Positions 44,855 through 52,737 of a stretch of DNA of 64,000 bases are shown in pieces. Where the stretch lies: the NCBI RefSeq assembly GCF_009928415.1, contig NZ_JAABNN010000001.1, positions 528,086-592,085 on the forward strand, given 5' to 3'. A program made the position numbers and the translations under genes. The notes below the pieces were generated by a model, which had not been told where the DNA came from, searched no databases, and was given only the letters and a program-made list of their open reading frames with translations. Origin of the DNA: Bacillus sp. USDA818B3_A. GTDB lineage: Bacteria > Bacillota > Bacilli > Bacillales > Cytobacillaceae. Positions within the stretch are counted from its first letter, which is position 1. Every line of letters starts with the position of its first letter.

Positions 44855-45664
44855 ATGGAGCTTGATCGCCCCTCCAACTATGACGGATTGGCCAACGGTA
44901 TGGTCATCGCCGGACATTTTCATGAGCAAGACACCTATTCAACAATTCGTCCGGACGGCATGAGTGACTGGCTAATAACATACACGCTAGATGGTGAAGG
45001 TTACTTTGAGGCAGCCGGTTGCGAGCGGCGGGTAAGGGCCGGTGATATAACACTGTTGAAGCCGGGAACACCCCATCGTTACGGTACACCAAAAGGAAAG
45101 ATGTGGAATTTTGTTTGGGCCCATTTTACTGGCGGACTCTTGGAATCGAGCCTTCTGCCAAACGAGGCGCTGACCATCCGGCAGATTGAGCAGCAAGCGG
45201 TTCGGGAGCGTATCCTCCACGCTTTTCTCCGACTTCTGTCTGACTCCCGTGAACGAGCTGCTTATTGGCATGAACTGTGCTTGAGTGCACTGCGGGAAAT
45301 TCTAATGCTGCTCGCCAAGCAGCAAACAAGCGGGGTTGACCCGCGGATTGAAGAAACGCTGTATTTGCTTGCCCAGCGGATGCAGGAGACGGTTCGAGTC
45401 GAAGATCTTGCCCGGTGCGTTGGTCTCTCTGCTTCGAGACTATCGCATCTATTTAAAGAAAATACTGGAGAATCGATTGTGGAGGCACTTAATCGAATGC
45501 GAATTAAGCAGGCTGCCTTGCTTCTTGCGCATACGAATCGGAATGCAACTGAAGCTGCCCATGACGTTGGCTTTCAAAATTACAACCATTTTACCCGGCA
45601 GTTTCGCAAATACATAGGGCTGACTCCAAGCGAATTCAGCCAAAGTGTCCGGTCCAAAGAATAG
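44855..45664 (+). CDS. AraC-family regulator of the PhyH pair
   Basis: A 269-residue regulator. The N-terminal cupin-like arm (AGDITLLKPGTPHRYGTP, about residues 63-80) is followed by an AraC DNA-binding domain (VEDLARCVGLSASRLSHLFK and ATEAAHDVGFQNYNHFTRQFRK, about 172-255). G+C-rich like the PhyH and isomerase genes on the opposite strand and probably acquired with them. ATG after GGGGGA. Confidence 0.9.
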   Translation: MELDRPSNYDGLANGMVIAGHFHEQDTYSTIRPDGMSDWLITYTLDGEGYFEAAGCERRVRAGDITLLKPGTPHRYGTPKGKMWNFVWAHFTGGLLESSLLPNEALTIRQIEQQAVRERILHAFLRLLSDSRERAAYWHELCLSALREILMLLAKQQTSGVDPRIEETLYLLAQRMQETVRVEDLARCVGLSASRLSHLFKENTGESIVEALNRMRIKQAALLLAHTNRNATEAAHDVGFQNYNHFTRQFRKYIGLTPSEFSQSVRSKE

Positions 45665-45698
45665 GAGCACAGGCCGTTTTTTCCTTTTTAATAAAATA

Positions 45699-45726
45699 GA
45701 ACCAATCGTATTAAACAGATTGGTTC
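45699..45726. terminator. Hairpin between convergent AraC and thiolase genes
   Basis: GAACCAATC / GATTGGTTC stem with a ten-base loop. Confidence 0.7.
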
Positions 45727-45743
45727 GTTGTTAATATCAATTA

Positions 45744-46919
45744 TTAAAGACGTTCCCAAATCGAGGCGATTCCTTGTCCGCCGCCAATACAAACAGCAGA
45801 TGCACCGAATCGTGCGTTTCTTCTTTGTAATTCATAGATTAGCGATAATGTAATTCTAGTACCGCTTGCCGCCAGTGGGTGTCCAAGCGCAATCGCTCCC
45901 CCATTGACATTTCCTATTGAAGGATCAAAGCCTAGCTCTTTTTGACAAGCTAAATATTGTGCAGAGAAGGCTTCATTGATTTCGATTAAATCTAAGTCTT
46001 CAACCTTCAGATCTGCTTTTTTCAATGCAGTTTGAATCGCCGGAACAGGACCGATCCCCATATATTTAGGGTCAACGCCAACCACACTCCATGATACAAG
46101 TCTTGCAAGTGGTTTTAATCCTTTTTCTTCAGCATACTCACTTGAAGTGACAATCACAGCCGCAGCTCCATCTACCATTCCGCTGGCATTACCAGGAGTG
46201 ACCACGCCATTGTCGATAAAACGGGGCTTTAATTTTGCTAGTTTTTCCAGACTTGTTTTGCGAACATGTTCATCACGATCCACAATAATTTCTTCTTTCC
46301 TGCCTTGGACTGTTACCGGTATAATTTCTTCTTTTAAATAACCATTTTCAATCGCGGCTAAGGCCCGCTCATGACTGGAAAGTGCGTGCTGATCCACCTC
46401 TTCACGAGTAATTTCATATTTTTTCGCCAAATTTTCTGCTGTATCAGCCATGGTACAGCCGCCTACTGTATCATATAAACCATCCCATACCCAGTCCTCT
46501 ATAACAGGGCCGCCTAGCGGACTTCCCCATCTCATCTCTGGAATGACATGGGGGACATTACTCATGCTCTCAGTTCCTCCAGCAAGTGCAACACTAGCTT
46601 CCCCAGTCAATATGTAACGGGCTGCGGTTAAAATCGCTTCTACACCACTGCCGCATAGACGATTAATGGTCAGCGCTGGTACATGGATGGGAAGCCCTGC
46701 CTTTAATCCAACATGCCGTGCTAAGAGGTGAGCATCTTTACTGGATTGCTGAACGTTAGCAAAAACCACCTGATCAATATCTTCCGGATCGATATTTGCC
46801 TTTCGAATCGCTCCACGCGCTGCCTCTGCTCCTAGATCTGTTGCAGATATCCCTCTAAATGTGCCAGATATTTCGGTAAATGCTGTTCTGGCCCCTTCTA
46901 CTAATACGATGTTGCTCAT
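45744..46919 (-). CDS. Acetyl-CoA acyltransferase (thiolase)
   Basis: A 391-residue thiolase. The nucleophilic Cys lies in INRLCGSGVEA (about residue 88), the conserved His in NGGAIALGHPLAASG (~349), and the second Cys in VCIGGGQG (~379); NEAFSAQY is also present. It cleaves 3-ketoacyl-CoA with CoA, the last step of a beta-oxidation cycle. A cre-like palindrome lies 17-30 bases before the start. It follows the acyl-CoA dehydrogenase gene by 98 bases, so it may also have its own promoter. Confidence 0.94.
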   Translation of the reverse strand: MSNIVLVEGARTAFTEISGTFRGISATDLGAEAARGAIRKANIDPEDIDQVVFANVQQSSKDAHLLARHVGLKAGLPIHVPALTINRLCGSGVEAILTAARYILTGEASVALAGGTESMSNVPHVIPEMRWGSPLGGPVIEDWVWDGLYDTVGGCTMADTAENLAKKYEITREEVDQHALSSHERALAAIENGYLKEEIIPVTVQGRKEEIIVDRDEHVRKTSLEKLAKLKPRFIDNGVVTPGNASGMVDGAAAVIVTSSEYAEEKGLKPLARLVSWSVVGVDPKYMGIGPVPAIQTALKKADLKVEDLDLIEINEAFSAQYLACQKELGFDPSIGNVNGGAIALGHPLAASGTRITLSLIYELQRRNARFGASAVCIGGGQGIASIWERL

Positions 46920-46935
46920 CTACTCCATCTCCTTT

Positions 46936-46949
46936 TCAAAACGTTTTCA
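46936..46949 (-). promoter_or_regulatory. cre-like palindrome upstream of thiolase
   Basis: Minus strand TGAAAACGTTTTGA, 13 of 14 to the CcpA cre consensus, between the acyl-CoA dehydrogenase and thiolase genes. Confidence 0.55.
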
Positions 46950-47017
46950 TTTAAAAACTGATTCAGGGAAAAGTTCTGAATCAGCCCTCAGATTATACTT
47001 TTGCATCCCCGAGTTAA

Positions 47018-48721
47018 TTAGCAAACATAGCATTCTTTCCTAATAACAGCATCCGCCATTCTTCGTTTAACCGCTATGATATTTTCCGGACTGCTCATAA
47101 TGAGGAGACTGGCGATTCGTGAAAAAATTTCGCCCTCACCGAAATGATTGATCATATTTAGAACTCCAAGAGCAATCTGTTGGGAAGTTTCTAGCGAATA
47201 AACTCTCGTACAATCAATCTTTAGTCTATTTGCTTCCTCACCAGAATTCTGTATAGCTTTCTCCGTTCTTAGAATCGCGCTTTCAATTGCATAAATCGAA
47301 ATAACCAGATCGGCTAGAAAAGCGGCGATTTCTTGTTCACTATTAAAATTATCAAGTGAATTCGCATTTATAGATTCGATAGATTCATTGAACAGTTTTT
47401 TCAACAGTTGAAGTACCTGTTTCTCACGTTGGAAAACACCGTTTTTAATAGTATTGTCCTCCGTTGGCTTTTGTTGTTTTTTTGACGCAGTGGCTGCGAT
47501 GAGTATTCGATTAATCTCATTTGAACCTTCAAAGATTCGGGTGATTCTGGAATCACGATAGAGGGTTTCAATCTCATATTCAGCCATATATCCATAACCA
47601 CCGTGAATTTGTACGGCCTCGTCTACTACAAAATCAAGAATCTCTGTTGACATGACCTTATTGATTGAACATTCCATTGCATACCTGGCAATTGTTTCTC
47701 CGTAATCATTGCCAGTTTGCTTCCTTTCATCGAACCCATCCTGCATCAAACCTGCCGTACGGTAAATCGCGCTCTCATTGACAAACGTTTTTATTACCAT
47801 ATCCGCCAATTTACTTTTAATTAAATTGAAATTAGAAATGGACTGGCCAAATTGTCTTCGCTCATTTGCATATTTTACCGCCAGTTCAATCGCACGTTTC
47901 GCGGTCCCGAGCGAGGTTGCCGAAATCTTATGGCGCCCAATGTTTAATACATTGAAGGCAATAATGTGCCCACGGCCGACTTCACCGATCACATTTTCAA
48001 CTGGTACCTTCACATTTTCTAAAATAAGTGAACGGGTGGAAGAACCTTTTAGCCCCATTTTCTTTTCTTCAGTGCTTGTAGAAACACCTTTATAACCTTT
48101 TTCCACAATAAAAGCCGTAAACTTTTTTCCGTCAACTTTGGCATAAACAATAAAAATATCGGCAAATGCAGAGTTCGTGATCCATTGTTTTTCGCCATTC
48201 ATTACGTAGAACGTACCACACTCTGATAAAACGGCATTTGTTCTTATACTCATCGCGTCTGTACCGGAGGACGGCTCTGTTAAAGCATAGGCAGCTATTT
48301 TTTCACCAGTCAGTATGTCTGGAAGGTATTTCTCCTTTTGCTGTTTTGTTCCAAAATAAGCAATAGGCAGCGCACCAATTCCTGTTTGCCCTCCAAAGGT
48401 AATGGAGAAGGAACGTCCAAGTGCCATTTTTTCAGATATAATGGTTGCACAAACCTTCCCTAACTCTAGTCCGCCATCTTCTTCGGGGATATCGGCACCA
48501 ATCAGACCGAGTTCCCCGGCTTTTTTTACTAGATTAATGGTTTCAGTAAACTCTTGATTCTCTATCTTCCCTAGTTTTGGATAAACTTCATTCATGACAA
48601 ATTTATTTGCCATGTCGGCAAGCATAATATGTTCATCTTCAAAATCCTCGGGGGTAAACACATCTGTTGACAAAATTTCATCATTTAAAAAGCTTCTATA
48701 TGCCTTCTTTTCTGTCAGCAT
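47018..48721 (-). CDS. Acyl-CoA dehydrogenase, FadE-like long form
   Basis: A 567-residue flavoenzyme: the usual three-domain acyl-CoA dehydrogenase (about 1-400; YALTEPSSGTDAMSI, WITNSAFADIFIV, QIHGGYGYMAEYEIE, IFEGSNEIN with the likely catalytic Glu) plus a C-terminal helical extension of about 160 residues as in B. subtilis FadE and VLCAD. It makes the alpha,beta-double bond and passes electrons to ETF, so it could use the EtfAB encoded at 1.6-3.5 kb. The start is ATG 48721 with GGAGGG upstream; a longer frame would run into the thioesterase gene. Confidence 0.93.
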   Translation of the reverse strand: MLTEKKAYRSFLNDEILSTDVFTPEDFEDEHIMLADMANKFVMNEVYPKLGKIENQEFTETINLVKKAGELGLIGADIPEEDGGLELGKVCATIISEKMALGRSFSITFGGQTGIGALPIAYFGTKQQKEKYLPDILTGEKIAAYALTEPSSGTDAMSIRTNAVLSECGTFYVMNGEKQWITNSAFADIFIVYAKVDGKKFTAFIVEKGYKGVSTSTEEKKMGLKGSSTRSLILENVKVPVENVIGEVGRGHIIAFNVLNIGRHKISATSLGTAKRAIELAVKYANERRQFGQSISNFNLIKSKLADMVIKTFVNESAIYRTAGLMQDGFDERKQTGNDYGETIARYAMECSINKVMSTEILDFVVDEAVQIHGGYGYMAEYEIETLYRDSRITRIFEGSNEINRILIAATASKKQQKPTEDNTIKNGVFQREKQVLQLLKKLFNESIESINANSLDNFNSEQEIAAFLADLVISIYAIESAILRTEKAIQNSGEEANRLKIDCTRVYSLETSQQIALGVLNMINHFGEGEIFSRIASLLIMSSPENIIAVKRRMADAVIRKECYVC

Positions 48722-48725
48722 GATA

Positions 48726-49148
48726 CTATCCCTCCACGGCTTCAACTTGGGGCAGCATCTTTTCTCGGATATTATCCGGAATAGGCTGTGCTTTTGGTTT
48801 TTCTTCTTTGAAAGACGTCCATGCACGGACTCCATACCCTTCGGCTACAACTTGATCCCCTCTAACAAATACATGCTTAATTTTAAAAACTTTGTTATGT
48901 AGTTCTTCCACATAACTCTTTACTACGACTTGATCCTCAAACAAGAGCGGCCGTTTAAAGATACAATTGGCTTCCAGCAGCGGAACCCCAATTTTCTGTT
49001 TTTCAAACAGCTCCGAAGAAGGATAACCAATGGCTGCTAAATACGCATGCGTTGCATCGTCCATCCATTTATAAAAATTCGGGTAATACACAATTCCTGC
49101 AGCATCGGTATCTCCCCAGCGTACTTGAAAATGATAGTTAGTTTTCAT
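48726..49148 (-). CDS. Hot-dog acyl-CoA thioesterase (4HBT/YbgC type)
   Basis: A 140-residue thioesterase with WGDTDAAGIVYYPNFYKWMDDA (quoted in part: WGDTDAAGIVYYPNF, about residues 10-25), the Asp-containing motif of 4-hydroxybenzoyl-CoA-type hot-dog enzymes. It frees an acid from its CoA ester, possibly an aryl acid left after side-chain shortening. Four bases separate it from the acyl-CoA dehydrogenase gene. Start at ATG 49148 after GGGAGC. Confidence 0.9.
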   Translation of the reverse strand: MKTNYHFQVRWGDTDAAGIVYYPNFYKWMDDATHAYLAAIGYPSSELFEKQKIGVPLLEANCIFKRPLLFEDQVVVKSYVEELHNKVFKIKHVFVRGDQVVAEGYGVRAWTSFKEEKPKAQPIPDNIREKMLPQVEAVEG

Positions 49149-49168
49149 CTTATTTGCTCCCATCAACT

Positions 49169-50728
49169 TTAAAATGTTGGACTCGTTTTAGCAGCAATCT
49201 CTTCCTTTAGTCTAAGTTTTTGAATTTTGCCACTTGCCGTTACAGGAAACTTATCCGTAAATACGACCTTTTGCGGAACCTTGTAAGTTGCCATTTGTTC
49301 CTTTAAGTAATTTTTCATTTCTTCCTCTGTGCTTTCTTTCCCGTCTTTAAGCTGGATCACTGCACAAACGATTTCACCGAGTGTTTCGTGTGGAATGCCG
49401 ATGACTGCAGCTTCTACTACTTTAGGGTGCTTAGACAAAACGGCTTCAATTTCTTGCGGGTAAATATTAAAGCCGCCTCGAATGATAATTTCTTTTTTCC
49501 TGCCAATAAATTTCAGATTGCCCTGATCATCGAGCATACCAAGGTCACCTGTATAATACCAGCCTTCGTGATCAAGTACGGATGCAGTCTGTTCGGGCAA
49601 TTTATAATAACCCTTCATCCTTCCAAAACTATGAATGGCGATTTCACCTTTTTCCCCAGGAGGTAATGGCATTCGATTATCATCGACTATTTTTATCTTT
49701 ACTCCTGGAAGTGGTTTTCCAAGTGTTTCAGTTATATTCTTTTCCTCATCATCATAAGGTGACAATGTAACCGAAACGGCCTCCGTAATTCCAAAGGACT
49801 GACAAAGATTAATGCCCATTCGATCTCGTATTTCTTTAACCTTCGACGCTGGAATTGGTGAGGCTCCAACAACACCTGTTCTTAGTGAGGATAAATCATA
49901 GTGGTCAAAATCTTGTGTTTCTAGAAGTTTAATAAACATGGTTGGCACGCCATTAAGAATGGTCACTTTTTCCTGCTCAATTAAATGGAGAATTTCTGTT
50001 GGATTAAATTTTTCCAATAAAACGATCCGAGTACCTGTAAAAGCCGCATTAAACAGGTTAACAGCCATACCAAAGATGTGGAATAAAGGAGAAGGAAGAA
50101 TCAAAACATCCTTTTCAGAGCAACGCAGCTCAATCCCCATTACATTAGCGGATTGCACAACACTGCGATGAGTAATCATAACGCCTTTTGGAACACCGGT
50201 CGTACCCGAAGTATATAAAATACAAAATAAATCATTATTTACATCAATATCTTCTTCTTGACCAATTTCTAACGCATCATCATTTATTAAATCTTCATAA
50301 GATGGGAAATGACTGATGATGGACCTTACCGTAATGATTTCAGGTACAAAATAAAGTGCATCTTTAAACCCGAAATTTCTTTCAAATTCTTCTGTGGCGA
50401 TTAACGCTTTGGGTTCTGAATTCCTTAAAATATGGCTGACTTCATGGGCCTTATATTTGGGGTTAAACGGTACGAGTATGGCTCCAATTTTTGCCGCAGC
50501 GAAAAATATGACAATCGTTTCATACCAATTTGGTACGGAGACGGCAATTCGATCCGCTTTTTTAATTCCGCGTCTGATTAATGCGGCTGCTAGTTTGTCC
50601 ACATTAGTTTTAATTTGTGAGAATGTTATTCGATTAGTTAAATCAAATACAGCTTCTTTTTCACCAAAGACTTTTGCTGCATGTTCAAGGATTCCATAAA
50701 CCGTAAAATGATTACGATCATTCACCAT
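49169..50728 (-). CDS. Acyl/aryl-CoA ligase (AMP-forming)
   Basis: A 519-residue ANL-superfamily ligase. ILYTSGTTGVPKGVMITHR (P-loop-like A3, about residue 172), GWYYTGDLG (A7, ~402), FIGRKKEIIIRGGFNIYP (A8, ~420) and the A10 Lys in TASGKIQKLRL (~500). It activates a carboxylic acid with ATP and CoA; with an aromatic-acid transporter and tannase-like esterase nearby, a hydroxycinnamate is a reasonable but unproved substrate. It follows the hydratase gene after a hairpin at 50791-50823, so expression of the second half of the cluster may be lower or separately driven. Confidence 0.93.
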   Translation of the reverse strand: MVNDRNHFTVYGILEHAAKVFGEKEAVFDLTNRITFSQIKTNVDKLAAALIRRGIKKADRIAVSVPNWYETIVIFFAAAKIGAILVPFNPKYKAHEVSHILRNSEPKALIATEEFERNFGFKDALYFVPEIITVRSIISHFPSYEDLINDDALEIGQEEDIDVNNDLFCILYTSGTTGVPKGVMITHRSVVQSANVMGIELRCSEKDVLILPSPLFHIFGMAVNLFNAAFTGTRIVLLEKFNPTEILHLIEQEKVTILNGVPTMFIKLLETQDFDHYDLSSLRTGVVGASPIPASKVKEIRDRMGINLCQSFGITEAVSVTLSPYDDEEKNITETLGKPLPGVKIKIVDDNRMPLPPGEKGEIAIHSFGRMKGYYKLPEQTASVLDHEGWYYTGDLGMLDDQGNLKFIGRKKEIIIRGGFNIYPQEIEAVLSKHPKVVEAAVIGIPHETLGEIVCAVIQLKDGKESTEEEMKNYLKEQMATYKVPQKVVFTDKFPVTASGKIQKLRLKEEIAAKTSPTF

Positions 50729-50790
50729 TTCGTATCATCACTCCATTAGTTTCACTATGATACTTTCTTAGTTAAATAAATTCGAAAAGG

Positions 50791-50823
50791 AAGTATCCGT
50801 CACATGATGCCGGATACTTCATG
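50791..50823 (-). terminator. Hairpin between hydratase and ligase genes
   Basis: GAAGTATCCG...CGGATACTTC stem followed by a short T-run; an internal terminator or attenuator. Confidence 0.6.
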
Positions 50824-50860
50824 TTGTTTTGGGTGTTAGCTGAACCTTTTGTCAGAAAAG

Positions 50861-51640
50861 TTATCGTCCTGCAAACACCGGTTTTCTTTTTTCTACAAAT
50901 GCCTTTAATCCTTCCTTACGATCTTCTGTTGAGAAGGCATTTGCAAAGCAGGTACTTTCAATAATTAATCCCGATTCGATATCAGTGTTTCCTCCAGTAT
51001 TAACGGCCAATTTTAACATTTGCAGGGCAACTGGCGGTTTTTGGGCTAATTTGTTGGCCCATTCTTTAGCAGTATCAAGTAGTTCTTCAACCGGTACCAC
51101 TTTGTTAACCAATTGTAGTTCTAAGGCACGATAGGCATCAAACATTTCCCCAAAATAAAGCAATTCCTTTGCAACTCCCTGACCAACGATTTTTTGCAGG
51201 CGCTGGGTACCACCGCCGCCAGGGATAATTCCAAGACCCACTTCAGGGAAGGCAAATTTTGCTTTACTAGAACTAATACGCAAGTCACATGCTAGTGCGA
51301 GTTCAAGACCACCGCCAAGGGCAAGCCCATTGAGTGCGGCAATAACAGGTTTTGCTAGATTTTCAATTTTTGAAAAAACAGCTCTTGATGTTTTGTTCAT
51401 TTGATTAATACCGACAAGGTCCAAGTTAGCCATTTCATTGATATCCGCACCAGCTACAAAAGCTTTCTCTCCGCTTCCAGTTAAAACAATCGCCCGTACT
51501 TCATCATTTGTTTCCAGATGGTCGAATAGGTCGGACAATTCGTTAAACACCTGTGTGTTCAACGGGTTTACTGGCGGTCTGTTAATCGTAACGACTGCGA
51601 CTTTATTTTCAATTTCACATAATAAAAATTCATAACTCAT
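50861..51640 (-). CDS. Enoyl-CoA hydratase
   Basis: A 259-residue crotonase-fold enzyme: AFVAGADINEMANL (about residue 65), LNGLALGGGLELALACDLRI (oxyanion hole and Glu ~112) and FPEVGLGIIPGGGGTQRL (Glu ~132, Gly-rich). Both catalytic glutamates are kept. It hydrates the enoyl-CoA to 3-hydroxyacyl-CoA. ATG 51640 after GGAGGG; 19 bases after the 3-hydroxyacyl-CoA dehydrogenase gene. Confidence 0.93.
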   Translation of the reverse strand: MSYEFLLCEIENKVAVVTINRPPVNPLNTQVFNELSDLFDHLETNDEVRAIVLTGSGEKAFVAGADINEMANLDLVGINQMNKTSRAVFSKIENLAKPVIAALNGLALGGGLELALACDLRISSSKAKFAFPEVGLGIIPGGGGTQRLQKIVGQGVAKELLYFGEMFDAYRALELQLVNKVVPVEELLDTAKEWANKLAQKPPVALQMLKLAVNTGGNTDIESGLIIESTCFANAFSTEDRKEGLKAFVEKRKPVFAGR

Positions 51641-51659
51641 GATATTACCCTCCAATTAA

Positions 51660-52514
51660 TTATTCGTAATCGTAAAATCCTGCACCCGTTTTCTTCCCTA
51701 ATCTGCCTGATTTAACAATTTGTTTTAATAGAAGCGGCGGTGCATAATAGTTTTCGCTAAATTCTTCTTTAAAATAGTTCATCACATGGTAGCCAATATC
51801 GACTCCGGCAAAATCCTGAAGTTCAAAAGGGCCCATTGGATAATTCAATCCAAGTTTTACTGCCTTATCGATGTCCTCGTAGGAAGCAACGCCTTCTTGT
51901 ACCAGCCTAATTGCTTCAATAAACTGAGGAAGCATAATCCGATTGACAATAAATCCAGGAGAATCCTTTTTTACTTCAACCGGCTCTTTTGATAGTCTTT
52001 TAGATAATGCTTTCAATTCTTGTACAGTTTCATCACTCGTTTTAAATCCTCGTACCACTTCAACTAGTTTCATGATTTGTGCTGGATTAAAGAAGTGCAT
52101 GCCGGCAACCAGCTCAGGGCGGTTTGTTGCTGCGGCAATTTCCGTAATGGACATGGAAGATGTATTTGTAGTTAAAATGACTCCCTCACGAACAATATTA
52201 TCTAAGCTTGAAAATACTTCTTTTTTTAGATTAAGATCTTCAAGGACAGCTTCAATGACAAGATCCACATCTTTAAAATCTTCTAAACTAGTCGTTGTTA
52301 GAATACGACCTAATGCCTCTTGCTTTTGTTCCTCTGTCATTTTTCCTCTTGCGACACTCTTTTCCATAAACTTACTCATGCGATTTAAAGCGCTTTCTAA
52401 AAAGCGTTCCTCAATATCTCTTAAAACTACATTAAATCCATTTATAGCGGCAAGGTTCGCAATGCCTGTCCCCATGGATCCTGCTCCTACAACACCAATT
52501 GTTTGAATGGCCAT
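51660..52514 (-). CDS. 3-hydroxyacyl-CoA dehydrogenase (Hbd type)
   Basis: A 284-residue NAD-dependent dehydrogenase with GVVGAGSMGTGIANLAAING (Rossmann, about residues 7-26), GMHFFNPAQIMKLVEVV (catalytic His ~139) and DSPGFIVNRIM (~186), as in 3-hydroxybutyryl-CoA dehydrogenases. First gene of the transcript HBD - ECH - (ligase - thioesterase - ACAD - thiolase). The promoter with the shared palindromic operator is about 50-90 bases upstream. Confidence 0.93.
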   Translation of the reverse strand: MAIQTIGVVGAGSMGTGIANLAAINGFNVVLRDIEERFLESALNRMSKFMEKSVARGKMTEEQKQEALGRILTTTSLEDFKDVDLVIEAVLEDLNLKKEVFSSLDNIVREGVILTTNTSSMSITEIAAATNRPELVAGMHFFNPAQIMKLVEVVRGFKTSDETVQELKALSKRLSKEPVEVKKDSPGFIVNRIMLPQFIEAIRLVQEGVASYEDIDKAVKLGLNYPMGPFELQDFAGVDIGYHVMNYFKEEFSENYYAPPLLLKQIVKSGRLGKKTGAGFYDYE

Positions 52515-52561
52515 ATCTGCATCTCCTTATATTTTCAATTTTTCATGATTTCTGTAAATTT

Positions 52562-52606
52562 ATTATAGCTAATTTGTATGGTTGAATTGTACCTACACAA
52601 TGTAGG
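52562..52606 (-). promoter_or_regulatory. Promoter and operator of the CoA operon
   Basis: Minus strand TATAAT at 52567-52562. A perfect inverted repeat CCTACA-N3-TGTAGG (52592-52606) is centred 32 bases upstream of it, the class II activator position. The same arrangement is at 56998-57040 and 59118-59160. Confidence 0.65.
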
Positions 52607-52682
52607 AAAAAACATACTATTTTTCATCTATTTTACGGTTTAATAGAATATGAAACAGGAGACTATGTCGCAGCGGATTCAT

Positions 52683-52723
52683 AAAAAGGTCAATAATCTG
52701 CAAAATGGATTATTGACCAAAAA
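52683..52723 (-). terminator. Terminator of the PucR-type regulator gene
   Basis: GGTCAATAATC / GATTATTGACC stem followed by TTTTT on the minus strand. Confidence 0.9.
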
Positions 52724-52737
52724 TAAGGGGACCGTTA

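Noticed and set aside
43846-45664. Many overlapping frames in the GC-rich island
   Set aside because: High G+C reduces stop codons; only the frames with motifs and ribosome sites were kept.
51943-52506. Plus-strand frame of 187 codons inside the 3-hydroxyacyl-CoA dehydrogenase gene
   Set aside because: Shadow frame on the opposite strand of a well-conserved enzyme; no ribosome site.
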